Origin: UBA11986 sp031402435
Lineage (GTDB): Bacteria > Bacteroidota > Ignavibacteria > UBA10030 > UBA6906
NCBI GenBank assembly: GCA_031402435.1
Contig: JANNSJ010000047.1
Coordinates: forward strand, 62,001 to 126,000
Reading direction: 5' to 3'
Length of the DNA stretch: 64,000 nucleotides
In this document: positions 15,291-23,597 of the stretch, one piece after another
Position numbering within the stretch: position 1 is the first letter of the stretch
Layout: each line of letters starts with the position of its first letter
The notes under the pieces: generated by a model
The model's database searches: none
The model's input: only the letters and a program-made list of their open reading frames with translations
Told to the model about the DNA's origin: nothing
Made by a program: the position numbers and the translations under genes

Positions 15291-16307
15291 TTATGCCAAT
15301 TCAGTCTCTAGAACCGGTAGCTGCCTCGGGGCAATGTTCTTCACATGTTCTGCTATCTGCTTAATATGATCCGGCGTCGTGCCACAGCAGCCGCCAACGA
15401 TATTCACAAATCCTTCCTTCGCCCAGTCTTCCATGAACTCCGCCGTTTCGTGGGGCTGTTGATCATACTCGCCCATGGCATTCGGCAACCCGGCATTCGG
15501 GTACGCCGAGACATAGCATGATGCCAGTTGCGACAATTCTTCAATGTGTCCGCGCATTTCTGCTGCACCCAACGCGCAGTTCAAACCAACGCTCAACGGT
15601 TTGGCATGCATCACGGATGTATAGAAGGCTTCGAGGGTCTGTCCGCTTAACGTTCTGCCGCTTGCATCGGTGATGGTACCGCTGATCATCATGGGCAGTT
15701 CTTTTTTCCCGGTATCGCGGAAGTACTTTTTGATCGCATAGATGGCGCCCTTTGCATTAAGCGTATCGAAGATGGTCTCAATGAGAAGAACATCCACCCC
15801 TCCATCAACCAAACCGGAAACCTGTTCATAGTACGCCGCTGCCACTTCATCAAAGGTGACCGCCCGGAAACCCGGGTTGTTCACATCAGGGGATAATGAG
15901 AGTGTCTTGTTGAGTGGGCCCATTGCGCCTGCAACAAATCGAGGTTTGGATGGATCTTTCGCCGTGTATTCATCGGCGGCGGCCCTGGCACATTTTGCTG
16001 CTGCGACATTCAACTCATAGGCCAACGATTGCATTTGGTAGTCTGCCATCGCGATAGCAGTACTGCTGAACGTGTTGGTCTCGATTATGTCAGCACCGGC
16101 CTCAAGGTATTCTTTGTGAATGCCGATGACAACGTCGGGCCGGACAATGCAGAGCAAATCATTGTTCCCCTTGACGTCCAGATGCCAGTCTTTGAATCGT
16201 TCACCACGATAGTCCGCTTCCTGGAGTTTGTGGCGCTGTATCATCGTGCCCATAGCACCGTCGATGATCAGGATTCTTTCTTCAAGTAATTGCTGAATTG
16301 TTTTCAT
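15291..16307 (-). CDS. metH: Methionine synthase, homocysteine-binding part
   Basis: 338 residues forming the homocysteine S-methyltransferase barrel, which gives the methyl group from cobalamin to homocysteine. The start at 16307 (MKTIQQLLEERILIIDGAMG) follows a GAGG ribosome-binding site. ETNTFSST is present; the zinc ligands are the Cys in VGLNCALG and the Cys pair in VGGCCGTTP. It ends six bases before the second MetH gene and surely shares its transcript. Upstream (16345-16379) is the terminator of the preceding gene. Confidence 0.95.
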   Translation of the reverse strand: MKTIQQLLEERILIIDGAMGTMIQRHKLQEADYRGERFKDWHLDVKGNNDLLCIVRPDVVIGIHKEYLEAGADIIETNTFSSTAIAMADYQMQSLAYELNVAAAKCARAAADEYTAKDPSKPRFVAGAMGPLNKTLSLSPDVNNPGFRAVTFDEVAAAYYEQVSGLVDGGVDVLLIETIFDTLNAKGAIYAIKKYFRDTGKKELPMMISGTITDASGRTLSGQTLEAFYTSVMHAKPLSVGLNCALGAAEMRGHIEELSQLASCYVSAYPNAGLPNAMGEYDQQPHETAEFMEDWAKEGFVNIVGGCCGTTPDHIKQIAEHVKNIAPRQLPVLETELA

Positions 16308-16344
16308 GTTTACCTCACAAGTGTTCGACAATTCATTCTGGCAG

Positions 16345-16379
16345 CAAAACAACAACGGCGAGCATCGTGCCCGCCGTTG
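16345..16379 (-). terminator. Rho-independent terminator upstream of metH
   Basis: On the minus strand CAACGGCG, an inner GCA-CGA-TGC stem and CGCCGTTG form a perfect outer hairpin followed by TTGTTTTG. It ends the 16403 gene's transcript, about 40 bp before metH. I see no recognisable SAM or cobalamin riboswitch here. Confidence 0.7.
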
Positions 16380-16402
16380 CTACAACCCGGAGGGTTCGTG
16401 GT

Positions 16403-17428
16403 TCAATTGTTGGAGACCATCTCCGGAATCACGCTCGAAATAAACGAGAGAGAATACAATCCGCAGGCCTCGCTCTGAAGACTCATGCGGAGGACGTGCT
16501 CGCCGAATTCCCTGTTCTTGATAATGTTGTACATCTTCGGCTCGGTAATGTGGATGACACTGCGACCGTTGTCAGTAATCAACACATCGTCTCCTTTATT
16601 CTCCGAAGACAGGAACTCCTCATCCTGCCGTATCACCAACTCAAAGCGCTTGTCGCCTTCATTGTTAATGACCGCGTTGACTTCTAGCCCTTGGTAGCTG
16701 ACGATGATATGTCCTTCCCGACCGTCATCCTGATGACGGAGGGAATTCCTGTCGTTCAACCAATTACCTTCGAGATAGAACCTTCCATCAAAATAGATTT
16801 TGGGATCTGCATACTCGACGACTGATTCAGGGCTGTAGCCTTCGACGTTCCCAATGCTTCCCCGCAGGTATCCCGCAAACAACTCAGGTGTTGCTTTGAA
16901 GCTTACAACTCCCCTTCGATCCGAGTCACGCACAGAGTCCATGATCGGAGGAAACTCGGTATCCATCTCAGCATTATACAACAACGACTGGACTGCCTGT
17001 TCCATGGCACTGTAGTTTCCCTCACCGGTGACCGTGCACCTGACAAACCCATCCTTGTCGATAAGCTGTCTTGTCGGCCAGACACGGTTGCCGTAGCTGG
17101 ACCAGATCATCGATTCATTGTCCATCACCACAGGATACTCGATGCCGAGCCGGGAAATTGTCCGCTGAACGTACGCCGGGTTCTTTCCGAATGGGAATTT
17201 GGGCGTATGAACCCCTACTACCATCAGGCCTAAGTGGCTGTATCGCTTATGCCATTCCTTGACATATGGAAGCGCTCGCAAACTACTGCAATCCGTGTAG
17301 TCCCAAAAATTCAGAAGTATCACGTGCCCACGCAATGCCGTGATCGGCACCGGCTCCGAGTTGAACCAGAAATCCCCGTACAACTCATGTGAGGGAACCT
17401 GATGAACCTGAAATTCCTGAATGGTCAT
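16403..17428 (-). CDS. DipZ C-terminal-like thioredoxin-fold protein
   Basis: A 341-residue protein resembling the soluble C-terminal part of DipZ: a thioredoxin fold (ILLNFWDYTDCSSLRALPYV, then LMVVGVHTPKFPFGKNPAYV and the cis-Pro WPTRQLIDKDG) followed by a beta-rich domain of about 150 residues (YADPKIYFDGRFYLEGNW ...). The position where DipZ has a Cys-x2-Cys pair here reads DCSSL, so one catalytic Cys is lost. No signal peptide is evident, so it may sit in the cytoplasm and not act as a disulfide oxidoreductase. An ATG start is chosen over an upstream TTG. The function is inferred only as a fold. Confidence 0.8.
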   Translation of the reverse strand: MTIQEFQVHQVPSHELYGDFWFNSEPVPITALRGHVILLNFWDYTDCSSLRALPYVKEWHKRYSHLGLMVVGVHTPKFPFGKNPAYVQRTISRLGIEYPVVMDNESMIWSSYGNRVWPTRQLIDKDGFVRCTVTGEGNYSAMEQAVQSLLYNAEMDTEFPPIMDSVRDSDRRGVVSFKATPELFAGYLRGSIGNVEGYSPESVVEYADPKIYFDGRFYLEGNWLNDRNSLRHQDDGREGHIIVSYQGLEVNAVINNEGDKRFELVIRQDEEFLSSENKGDDVLITDNGRSVIHITEPKMYNIIKNREFGEHVLRMSLQSEACGLYSLSFISSVIPEMVSNN

Positions 17429-17517
17429 TGAAATCAAGTCCTTGTTGGCAAAAACAACTTCAAAAAAATATATCTAAAAGAGGTTTGAATTGCAAGAAAG
17501 CTATGCGATACGTAAGC

Positions 17518-19191
17518 CTAGGCACGCACCAGCTTCTTATACTTGATCCTGTGTGGCCTGTCGGCGTCAATACCGAGACGTTTGTGCCTGTCTTCTTCAT
17601 ACTCCGTAAAATTTCCCTCGAACCACATGACTTTGCTTTCACTCTCGAATGCGAGAATGTGTGTGGCAACGCGGTCGAGAAACCATCTATCGTGGGTGAT
17701 GACGACTGCACAGCCGGCAAAGTTGAGAAGCGCTTCTTCAAGAGCGCGCAACGTGTTCACGTCGAGATCGTTTGTTGGCTCATCAAGAAGTAAAACGTTC
17801 GCTCCTTCTCTCAACACTTTGGCGAGGTGCACACGGTTGCGCTCTCCGCCGGAGAGTACGCCGACTTTCTTTTGTTGATCTGTTCCGCTGAAGTTGAAGC
17901 GTGCAACGTAGGCGCGGGAATTTACCTCACGGTTGCCAAGCATGATAATATCCTGACCGCCGGAAATCTCCTGCCAGATCGACTTCTCGGGGTCGAGCGG
18001 CCTGTTCTGGTCGACGTACGAGAGTTTGACTGTTTCTCCAATCCTGATTGTGCCGCTATCAGGTTCCTCCTGTTTGGTGATCATCCTGAACAGCGTTGTC
18101 TTGCCGGCACCGTTCGGGCCAATAATGCCAACGATGCCGCCGGGAGGAAGCGAAAACTCCAACCCCTCGTACAGAAGATTATCCCCGAATGCTTTTGAGA
18201 CATTCTTCGCCTCAATCACGAGGTTGCCAAGTCGCGGTCCCGACGGGATGAAGATTTCGATTTCTTCGTTGCGGTCATCCTGTTGATCGGCAAGCATTTT
18301 CTCGTAGGCGGAGATGCGTGCTTTGCTCTTTGAATGGCGGCCCTTCGGATTCATGCGGATCCATTCCAGCTCACGCTCCAGAGTCTTTCCGCGCTTTGAT
18401 TCCTGCTTCTCTTCAACAGAAAGGCGTTGCTGCTTCTGTTCAAGCCACGACGTGTAGTTCCCCTTGAACGGAATCCCCTCTCCACGATCAAGTTCCAGAA
18501 TCCACCCGGCAACATTGTCGAGAAAGTACCGGTCGTGGGTTACGGCAAGCACTGTTCCCTTGTACTCTGCAAGATGCTGTTCAAGCCACGCAACCGATTC
18601 TGCATCGAGATGGTTGGTCGGTTCGTCGAGCAGCAACACATCAGGCTCTTGCAGAAGCAAACGACATAACGCAACGCGCCGGCGTTCACCACCGGAAATC
18701 ACCGAGACAAACGTATCTCCCGATGGACAACGCAGCGCATCCATCGCCTGTTCGAGCTTGCTGTCCAGGTCCCACGCATTCACATGGTCAATCTTTTCCT
18801 GCAGCTTCGCCTGTTTCTCCAGTAGCACATCGAAGTCCGCATCCGGTTCGGAAAACTTTGCGCTGATGGCTTCATACTCTTTCAAGAGCTTGACAGTCTC
18901 GCTCACACCTTCTTCTACTACCTCCCGGACTGTTTTCTTCATATCCAGTTCGGGCTCTTGAGACAGATACCCGAATGTGATTCCCTTCTGCACAGTGATC
19001 TCACCGATGTAGTCCTTGTCCACTCCGGCAATGAGCCTGAGAAGAGAACTTTTGCCAGCGCCGTTTAGTCCAAGTACGCCGATCTTCGCTCCATAGAAGA
19101 ACGAGAGATAAATATCCTTGAGAACCTGTTTGTTGGGCTTGTGTACCTTCCCGACCCCAACCATCGAGAAGATGATTTTATTGTCGCTCAT
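17518..19191 (-). CDS. ettA: Energy-dependent translational throttle ABC-F protein
   Basis: A 557-residue ABC-F ATPase that binds the ribosomal E site and gates the first steps of elongation according to cellular energy. Two ATPase cassettes are complete: Walker A GLNGAGKSS and GPNGAGKTT, signatures SGGERRRVAL and SGGERNRVHL, Walker B VLLLDEPTNHLD and VLLLDEPTNDLD. Between them is the EttA-type arm and P-site-tRNA linker (ELEWIRMNPKGRHSKSKAR). The start is placed at MSDNKIIFSM. Divergent from prfC across 141 bp, so two translation factors share a regulatory region. Confidence 0.95.
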   Translation of the reverse strand: MSDNKIIFSMVGVGKVHKPNKQVLKDIYLSFFYGAKIGVLGLNGAGKSSLLRLIAGVDKDYIGEITVQKGITFGYLSQEPELDMKKTVREVVEEGVSETVKLLKEYEAISAKFSEPDADFDVLLEKQAKLQEKIDHVNAWDLDSKLEQAMDALRCPSGDTFVSVISGGERRRVALCRLLLQEPDVLLLDEPTNHLDAESVAWLEQHLAEYKGTVLAVTHDRYFLDNVAGWILELDRGEGIPFKGNYTSWLEQKQQRLSVEEKQESKRGKTLERELEWIRMNPKGRHSKSKARISAYEKMLADQQDDRNEEIEIFIPSGPRLGNLVIEAKNVSKAFGDNLLYEGLEFSLPPGGIVGIIGPNGAGKTTLFRMITKQEEPDSGTIRIGETVKLSYVDQNRPLDPEKSIWQEISGGQDIIMLGNREVNSRAYVARFNFSGTDQQKKVGVLSGGERNRVHLAKVLREGANVLLLDEPTNDLDVNTLRALEEALLNFAGCAVVITHDRWFLDRVATHILAFESESKVMWFEGNFTEYEEDRHKRLGIDADRPHRIKYKKLVRA

Positions 19192-19332
19192 GGAATTCGA
19201 TTGTGTTTGATGAGTGGATGAGATGCGTCTTGCGGCGTACAATATAAAGAATAAGTCCCTTCATTGCACGATGGCAATTCCTTCTTGCGCCGGAATTCCT
19301 TATCATGTGAACCACGAATTACACACGCAGAC

Positions 19333-20925
19333 ATGGGTATCAAGGAAGAAATACTACGGCGACGCACCTTCGCCATCATCTCTCATCCTGACGCGGGAAA
19401 GACCACGCTGACGGAGAAATTCCTGCTGTATGGCGGAGCCGTACAGCTCGCCGGTTCCGTTACTGCACGTAAGAACCAGCGCCAATCCACGTCCGATTGG
19501 ATGGAACTGGAACGCAAGCGCGGTATTTCCATCAGCTCTACAGTGTTGCAGTTCGACTACAACGGGTATCGCATTAACCTGCTTGATACACCCGGTCACC
19601 AGGATTTTTCCGAGGATACGTATCGGGTGCTTACCGCTGTTGACGCGGTGGTGATGGTGATTGATGCAGCGAAAGGAATTGAGAAACAAACACGCAAGCT
19701 GTTCGAAGTCTGCAGACGCAGAGAGATTCCCATCTTCACGTTCATGAACAAGATGGACCGGCCAACGAAGGATCCCTTGGAACTTCTCGATGAACTGGAA
19801 AGTGTGTTAACAATTGGTGCCGTACCGATGAACTGGCCGCTTGGAACGGGCTTTGAATTCAGAGGGGTGTTTGACAGACAGGCAAAACAGGTACATCTCT
19901 ATGAAATGAATGCTGGAGGTGCGTATCGTGCGCCGGTTGAGATTTCCGGGCTCAATGATCCCATTGTCCGTGAGCGCTTGAGCGATAGAACATACGCCAC
20001 GATGATTGAAGAATTACAGATGCTTGATCACGCCGGAGAGGCATTCGACGCGGAGGCTGTTCTTGCCGGAAAGAAAACACCGGTATTCTTCGGCAGTGCG
20101 CGCAACAACTTCGGTGTGCAATTGCTGCTGGATGGCTTCCTTGCGTATGCCGGTTCACCGCGTGCCCGGAAAAGTAACGGCGTGGTTATCCCGATGGAGC
20201 AGGAGATGTTTTCGGGATTCATTTTCAAGATTCAAGCGAATATGGATCCAAGGCATCGTGATCGCATTGCATTCCTCCGGGTCTGCTCAGGAAAGTTCAC
20301 CCGCGACATGCCCGTGACGCATTCGCGTACAGGGAAGAAGGTGCGTCTCTCCAACTCGAGCAAACTCTTCGGACAGCAACGCGAGACTGTAGACGAAGCG
20401 TTTCCCGGAGACATTGTCGGGTTTGTCGGGCAGTCGGGATTCGGGATTGGCGATACACTCGCCGAGGATGAATCCGTTGTGTACAAGGAAATCCCTCACT
20501 TCCCTCCCGAATGTTTTGCCATGCTGCACAATCCTAATCCGGGATTGTATAAAAAATTCAGGGATGGCATCGATCAATTGTTACAGGAAGGTGTCGTCCA
20601 AGGATTTCAGCTGAAGCACTCCGGCCAACGGGTTCCAATCCTTGCGGCGGTCGGGCCGTTGCAATTCGAAGTGGTGCAATTTCGATTGGAAAGTGAGTAC
20701 GGTGCAGCGTCGCGGCTGGAACTTACAGAGTGGAAAATGCTGAGATGGATCGATCCGACGTATGACATGTCAACCTTCTCACGCATTACCCTGCCCACGG
20801 GAACTGCCCTGGCGGAAAGTACCGATCTGCAACCGGCAATCCTCTTCCCCGGCGATTGGGCGCTGAATTACTTCATGGAAAAGAACCCGGACATCAAGCT
20901 CTCTGAGCTTCCGTTCAGGGATTAA
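19333..20925 (+). CDS. prfC: Peptide chain release factor 3
   Basis: A 530-residue translational GTPase that removes RF1 or RF2 from the ribosome after termination. G1 is seen as SHPDAGKTTLTEKFLLYGG, switch I around RGISISSTVLQFDY, G3 as DTPGHQDFSEDTYR, G4 as NKMDRP; later domains include the RF3 hallmark GFVGQSGFGIGDTL. The start is ATG at 19333 (MGIKEEILRRRTFAI); upstream in-frame codons are intergenic. It is divergently transcribed from ettA. Length and order of domains are standard. Confidence 0.96.
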   Translation: MGIKEEILRRRTFAIISHPDAGKTTLTEKFLLYGGAVQLAGSVTARKNQRQSTSDWMELERKRGISISSTVLQFDYNGYRINLLDTPGHQDFSEDTYRVLTAVDAVVMVIDAAKGIEKQTRKLFEVCRRREIPIFTFMNKMDRPTKDPLELLDELESVLTIGAVPMNWPLGTGFEFRGVFDRQAKQVHLYEMNAGGAYRAPVEISGLNDPIVRERLSDRTYATMIEELQMLDHAGEAFDAEAVLAGKKTPVFFGSARNNFGVQLLLDGFLAYAGSPRARKSNGVVIPMEQEMFSGFIFKIQANMDPRHRDRIAFLRVCSGKFTRDMPVTHSRTGKKVRLSNSSKLFGQQRETVDEAFPGDIVGFVGQSGFGIGDTLAEDESVVYKEIPHFPPECFAMLHNPNPGLYKKFRDGIDQLLQEGVVQGFQLKHSGQRVPILAAVGPLQFEVVQFRLESEYGAASRLELTEWKMLRWIDPTYDMSTFSRITLPTGTALAESTDLQPAILFPGDWALNYFMEKNPDIKLSELPFRD

Positions 20926-20965
20926 GTAGCTCAGTTTTGAAGAAAGGAATTCACGTCAGCAACAG

Positions 20966-21436
20966 CTACTCACATGCCACTCGCTTCATCGGGAAATCAA
21001 CGCCGCGTTCCTCCCCTTTGCTCTTCCCTTCGATACGTGCCTTAAGCGAACCATCACCCTCCAATTTGTAGATCACTCGCTGGGGGAAATCGTGTTCGGG
21101 ATTCTCGAAGACTGCCATTTGCCTTTCAAGCTTGACAAGTTTGAATGATGTCTCTTGCTGCCCCGAAGGGATTGCCGTGTAGAAGATGTCGCCATTCGAT
21201 TCTTCATGCAGCCGGAGGAACTCGTATTCAACAGTCTTGCCGTTGGCAACAGTTCTGCTCATTCCCAGCATCGTCTTCCCTGATGGCTTCATCCATTGTT
21301 CAACGGTTGATCGGGTTCCGCTGCCACCATTCCAGCAACCCGCAAGCCAGGCAAGGCTATCGAGTGAGTACTGTGGTGCCTGCGCAAAAGCCGCATCGCT
21401 TACCAGCAGCATAACGATCAGGGCTATTGTTCTCAT
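20966..21436 (-). CDS. Secreted DUF6265-type protein
   Basis: 156 residues starting with signal peptide MRTIALIVMLLVSDAAFAQ. The mature part, SLDSLAWLAGCWNGG...STVEQWMKPSGKTMLGMSRT...VFENPEHDFPQRVIYKLEG, is the pattern of DUF6265 (a calycin-like beta-barrel of unknown function). These are periplasmic or secreted and may bind small molecules. The start overlaps nothing; it follows the dipeptidase gene by 11 bp and is probably co-transcribed with it. Confidence 0.82.
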   Translation of the reverse strand: MRTIALIVMLLVSDAAFAQAPQYSLDSLAWLAGCWNGGSGTRSTVEQWMKPSGKTMLGMSRTVANGKTVEYEFLRLHEESNGDIFYTAIPSGQQETSFKLVKLERQMAVFENPEHDFPQRVIYKLEGDGSLKARIEGKSKGEERGVDFPMKRVACE

Positions 21437-21447
21437 TGTCGTTCTTT

Positions 21448-22671
21448 CTAATGTTGGAGTTGTTTGGCTGTTTGTTCCACTTGCGACCAGACACGCAGGA
21501 GATTTCCAGAACAAATCTTCTCAATGTCATCATCACGATAGCCCAACTTGAGGAGTTCATAGATAAGATTGGGATAGTACGATACATCTTTCAGCCCCGT
21601 CGGCAGACTGTCACCGACGCCGTCGAAATCCGATCCCAACCCTACATAATCCACTCCAACGAGCTTGGCGGCATGATCAATATGTGCAGCGACCATTGAA
21701 ACATCGGCGTGCTTCAACGGATGTTCTTCCCGGTATTTCGCCTCGTACGCTTCTCCAGCGGAGTCATCCGGAGAGATTCCCATCTCTTTGAGCTGCTGGT
21801 TGATCAGCTTACTCATGGCGCTGCTGGCCTTCCGGTAACCATCATCGATGAAGGACGACCCGAAGTTAATCTGGATAACACCGCCCTTGGACGCGAGGAG
21901 CTTGATCATCTCATCACTCATGTTGCGTTCAAACCCGGGAGTGAAATATCGACATGAGGAATGAGATGCTATCGCCGGCGCTTTGCTGGCTCGCATAACC
22001 TGGTAGAATGCGCTGTCTGAGATATGCGACACATCCACCATAATGCCGACACGGTTCATCTCTTCAACCACCTTGCGACCGAATGGACTCAACCCTTTCC
22101 ATGTTCCCGATGTATCATACGACGAATCACAGATAAGATTGTCCTTCGAATGGGCGAGCGTGACGTACCTTATCCCCTTGTCGTAGAAGTACTGTACATT
22201 CGCCAGATCATCTTCAATGCCTGAACCGTTTTCCATACCCATTGCAAGTGACACCTTGCCCGTTGTGGACTGCGCCGTTACATCGGCGACGGAGCGGGCG
22301 ATCATAAACCTGTCGGGCCATCGGACGGCCCAACGCCCAACCATTGAGATCAGGCTGTCTGCAACAGCCTTGGAGCGTCCCTTTTGCTGCTGGTAACGTG
22401 CCGAGATGTAAATGGACATGAACCCACAATCCAGTCCGCCCTCCCTTGCCTTGGCAAAGTCGAATTCGTTCTTCGAAAGAATACTGATGTCTTCATCCAC
22501 ATCCTGCATCTTCATTGGAGCGTCGATGTGAGTATCTACAATGACATATTCCTTCGCAAGCTTCTTCGCTTTCGTCATCAACTCATCATCTGGAGAATAC
22601 CGGGGCAGTTCTTCCGCAACAGACATGAACCGAACAGCCAACGCCAAAACGAGCATTACGAGGATGTTCAT
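21448..22671 (-). CDS. Membrane dipeptidase (peptidase M19)
   Basis: A 407-residue zinc dipeptidase of the renal-dipeptidase family with an N-terminal hydrophobic export signal (MNILVMLVLALAVRF). Metal ligands are visible in VDTHIDAP (His-x-Asp), GMENGSGI (bridging Glu), DVSHIS and SHSSCRYFTPGFERN, with GLGSDFDGVGD near the C-terminus. It cleaves dipeptides in the periplasm. Its place at the end of a long peptidase-rich minus-strand array supports a role in peptide scavenging. Confidence 0.93.
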   Translation of the reverse strand: MNILVMLVLALAVRFMSVAEELPRYSPDDELMTKAKKLAKEYVIVDTHIDAPMKMQDVDEDISILSKNEFDFAKAREGGLDCGFMSIYISARYQQQKGRSKAVADSLISMVGRWAVRWPDRFMIARSVADVTAQSTTGKVSLAMGMENGSGIEDDLANVQYFYDKGIRYVTLAHSKDNLICDSSYDTSGTWKGLSPFGRKVVEEMNRVGIMVDVSHISDSAFYQVMRASKAPAIASHSSCRYFTPGFERNMSDEMIKLLASKGGVIQINFGSSFIDDGYRKASSAMSKLINQQLKEMGISPDDSAGEAYEAKYREEHPLKHADVSMVAAHIDHAAKLVGVDYVGLGSDFDGVGDSLPTGLKDVSYYPNLIYELLKLGYRDDDIEKICSGNLLRVWSQVEQTAKQLQH

Positions 22672-22707
22672 CGATGTTCTCCAAGAGTGCCAACCATATG
22701 AATACGA

Positions 22708-22733
22708 AAGGCAGCATTGTTCCATGCTGCCTT
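22708..22733 (-). terminator. Hairpin terminator after FKBP gene
   Basis: AAGGCAGCAT and ATGCTGCCTT form a perfect 10-bp stem with a 6-nt loop between the FKBP stop and the dipeptidase start. Only a short TTT follows on the minus strand, so termination may be partial. Confidence 0.6.
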
Positions 22734-22778
22734 CCATGTATCCCGTACATTTGAAGTTCCGGACACGACGTCCCGATC

Positions 22779-23480
22779 CTACTTGGCCGGTGGCTTTATC
22801 GCCAACAGCTCAACTTCAAAGATGACCGTGGAGCCGGGAGGAATCTTTTCACCAGATCCTTGATCGCCCCATGCAAGGTTCGCAGGAATAAAGAGCTTCC
22901 ACTTCGAGCCCACCTTCATAAGTTGCAATGCCTCTGTCCAACCGGCGATTACATTGGTGAGCGGAAATTCCGCCGGCTGTCCGTGCTTGACTGAGCTATC
23001 AAACTCTTGCCCGTTGATCAGCGTGCCGGCATAGTTTGCAACAACAGTTTCATTTGCTTTCGGCGAGGGGCCTTTGCCTTCGGTAATAATTTTGTATTGC
23101 AAGCCGCTTGGCAGCGTCACAACGCCTTCTTCTTTTTTGTTGTCGGCGAGGAACTTCTCTCCCTCAAGACGATTCTTCTCACTCTGCGCGTGTTGTTTCC
23201 CCGCTTGCTTGGCTTGCATTTGCTGCTGCCACGCCATCAAGCAGCTACGGACTCCATCAAAATTCATCATGCGCTTCGAAGTGTCGAGCCACGCATCCTG
23301 AATCCCCTTCAGCAACGCCGGATAATCCAGGTCGAGTGAGTCCTTGACCATATTGGCCCCGATATTCAGTCCAATGGAATAACTGACAGAATCCTTCTGC
23401 GATGTAAGTGCATTTGTCGTACCTCCGGAATCACAGCCAACCATCGCGGCGGCACACAGCACTATCAGAAACGTTCTCAT
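22779..23480 (-). CDS. FKBP-type peptidyl-prolyl isomerase lipoprotein
   Basis: A 233-residue FkpA/Mip-like isomerase. A lipoprotein signal ends at VGC (Cys about residue 16), then a helical dimerisation domain (SVSYSIGLNIGANMVKDSLD ... NFDGVRSCLMAWQQQMQAK) and a C-terminal FKBP domain (VVANYAGTLINGQEFDSSVK; PANLAWGDQGSGEKIPPGST). It would assist folding of secreted proteins at the outer or inner membrane, relevant to a cell that exports many large propeller proteins. ATG at 23480 preferred over a GTG three codons upstream. Confidence 0.93.
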   Translation of the reverse strand: MRTFLIVLCAAAMVGCDSGGTTNALTSQKDSVSYSIGLNIGANMVKDSLDLDYPALLKGIQDAWLDTSKRMMNFDGVRSCLMAWQQQMQAKQAGKQHAQSEKNRLEGEKFLADNKKEEGVVTLPSGLQYKIITEGKGPSPKANETVVANYAGTLINGQEFDSSVKHGQPAEFPLTNVIAGWTEALQLMKVGSKWKLFIPANLAWGDQGSGEKIPPGSTVIFEVELLAIKPPAK

Positions 23481-23597
23481 CCAAAACACCCTTTCTTGAA
23501 TAAGTTGACATCAGCGAGCAGGTTCCTCCTGCGGTCGCTCTATGAGTTCACAATGTGGGGTACAATATACAGACTCTTTGGATTTGTTCCACGAAGA

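Noticed and set aside
15284..15291. Frameshift in a single metH
   Set aside because: Both genes have their own complete domains and start signals, and the gap is intergenic; two-gene MetH is known in related bacteria.
16308..16402. Possible riboswitch upstream of metH
   Set aside because: The hairpin is followed by a U-rich run in the right place to be the terminator of the preceding gene; I find no SAM or cobalamin riboswitch core.
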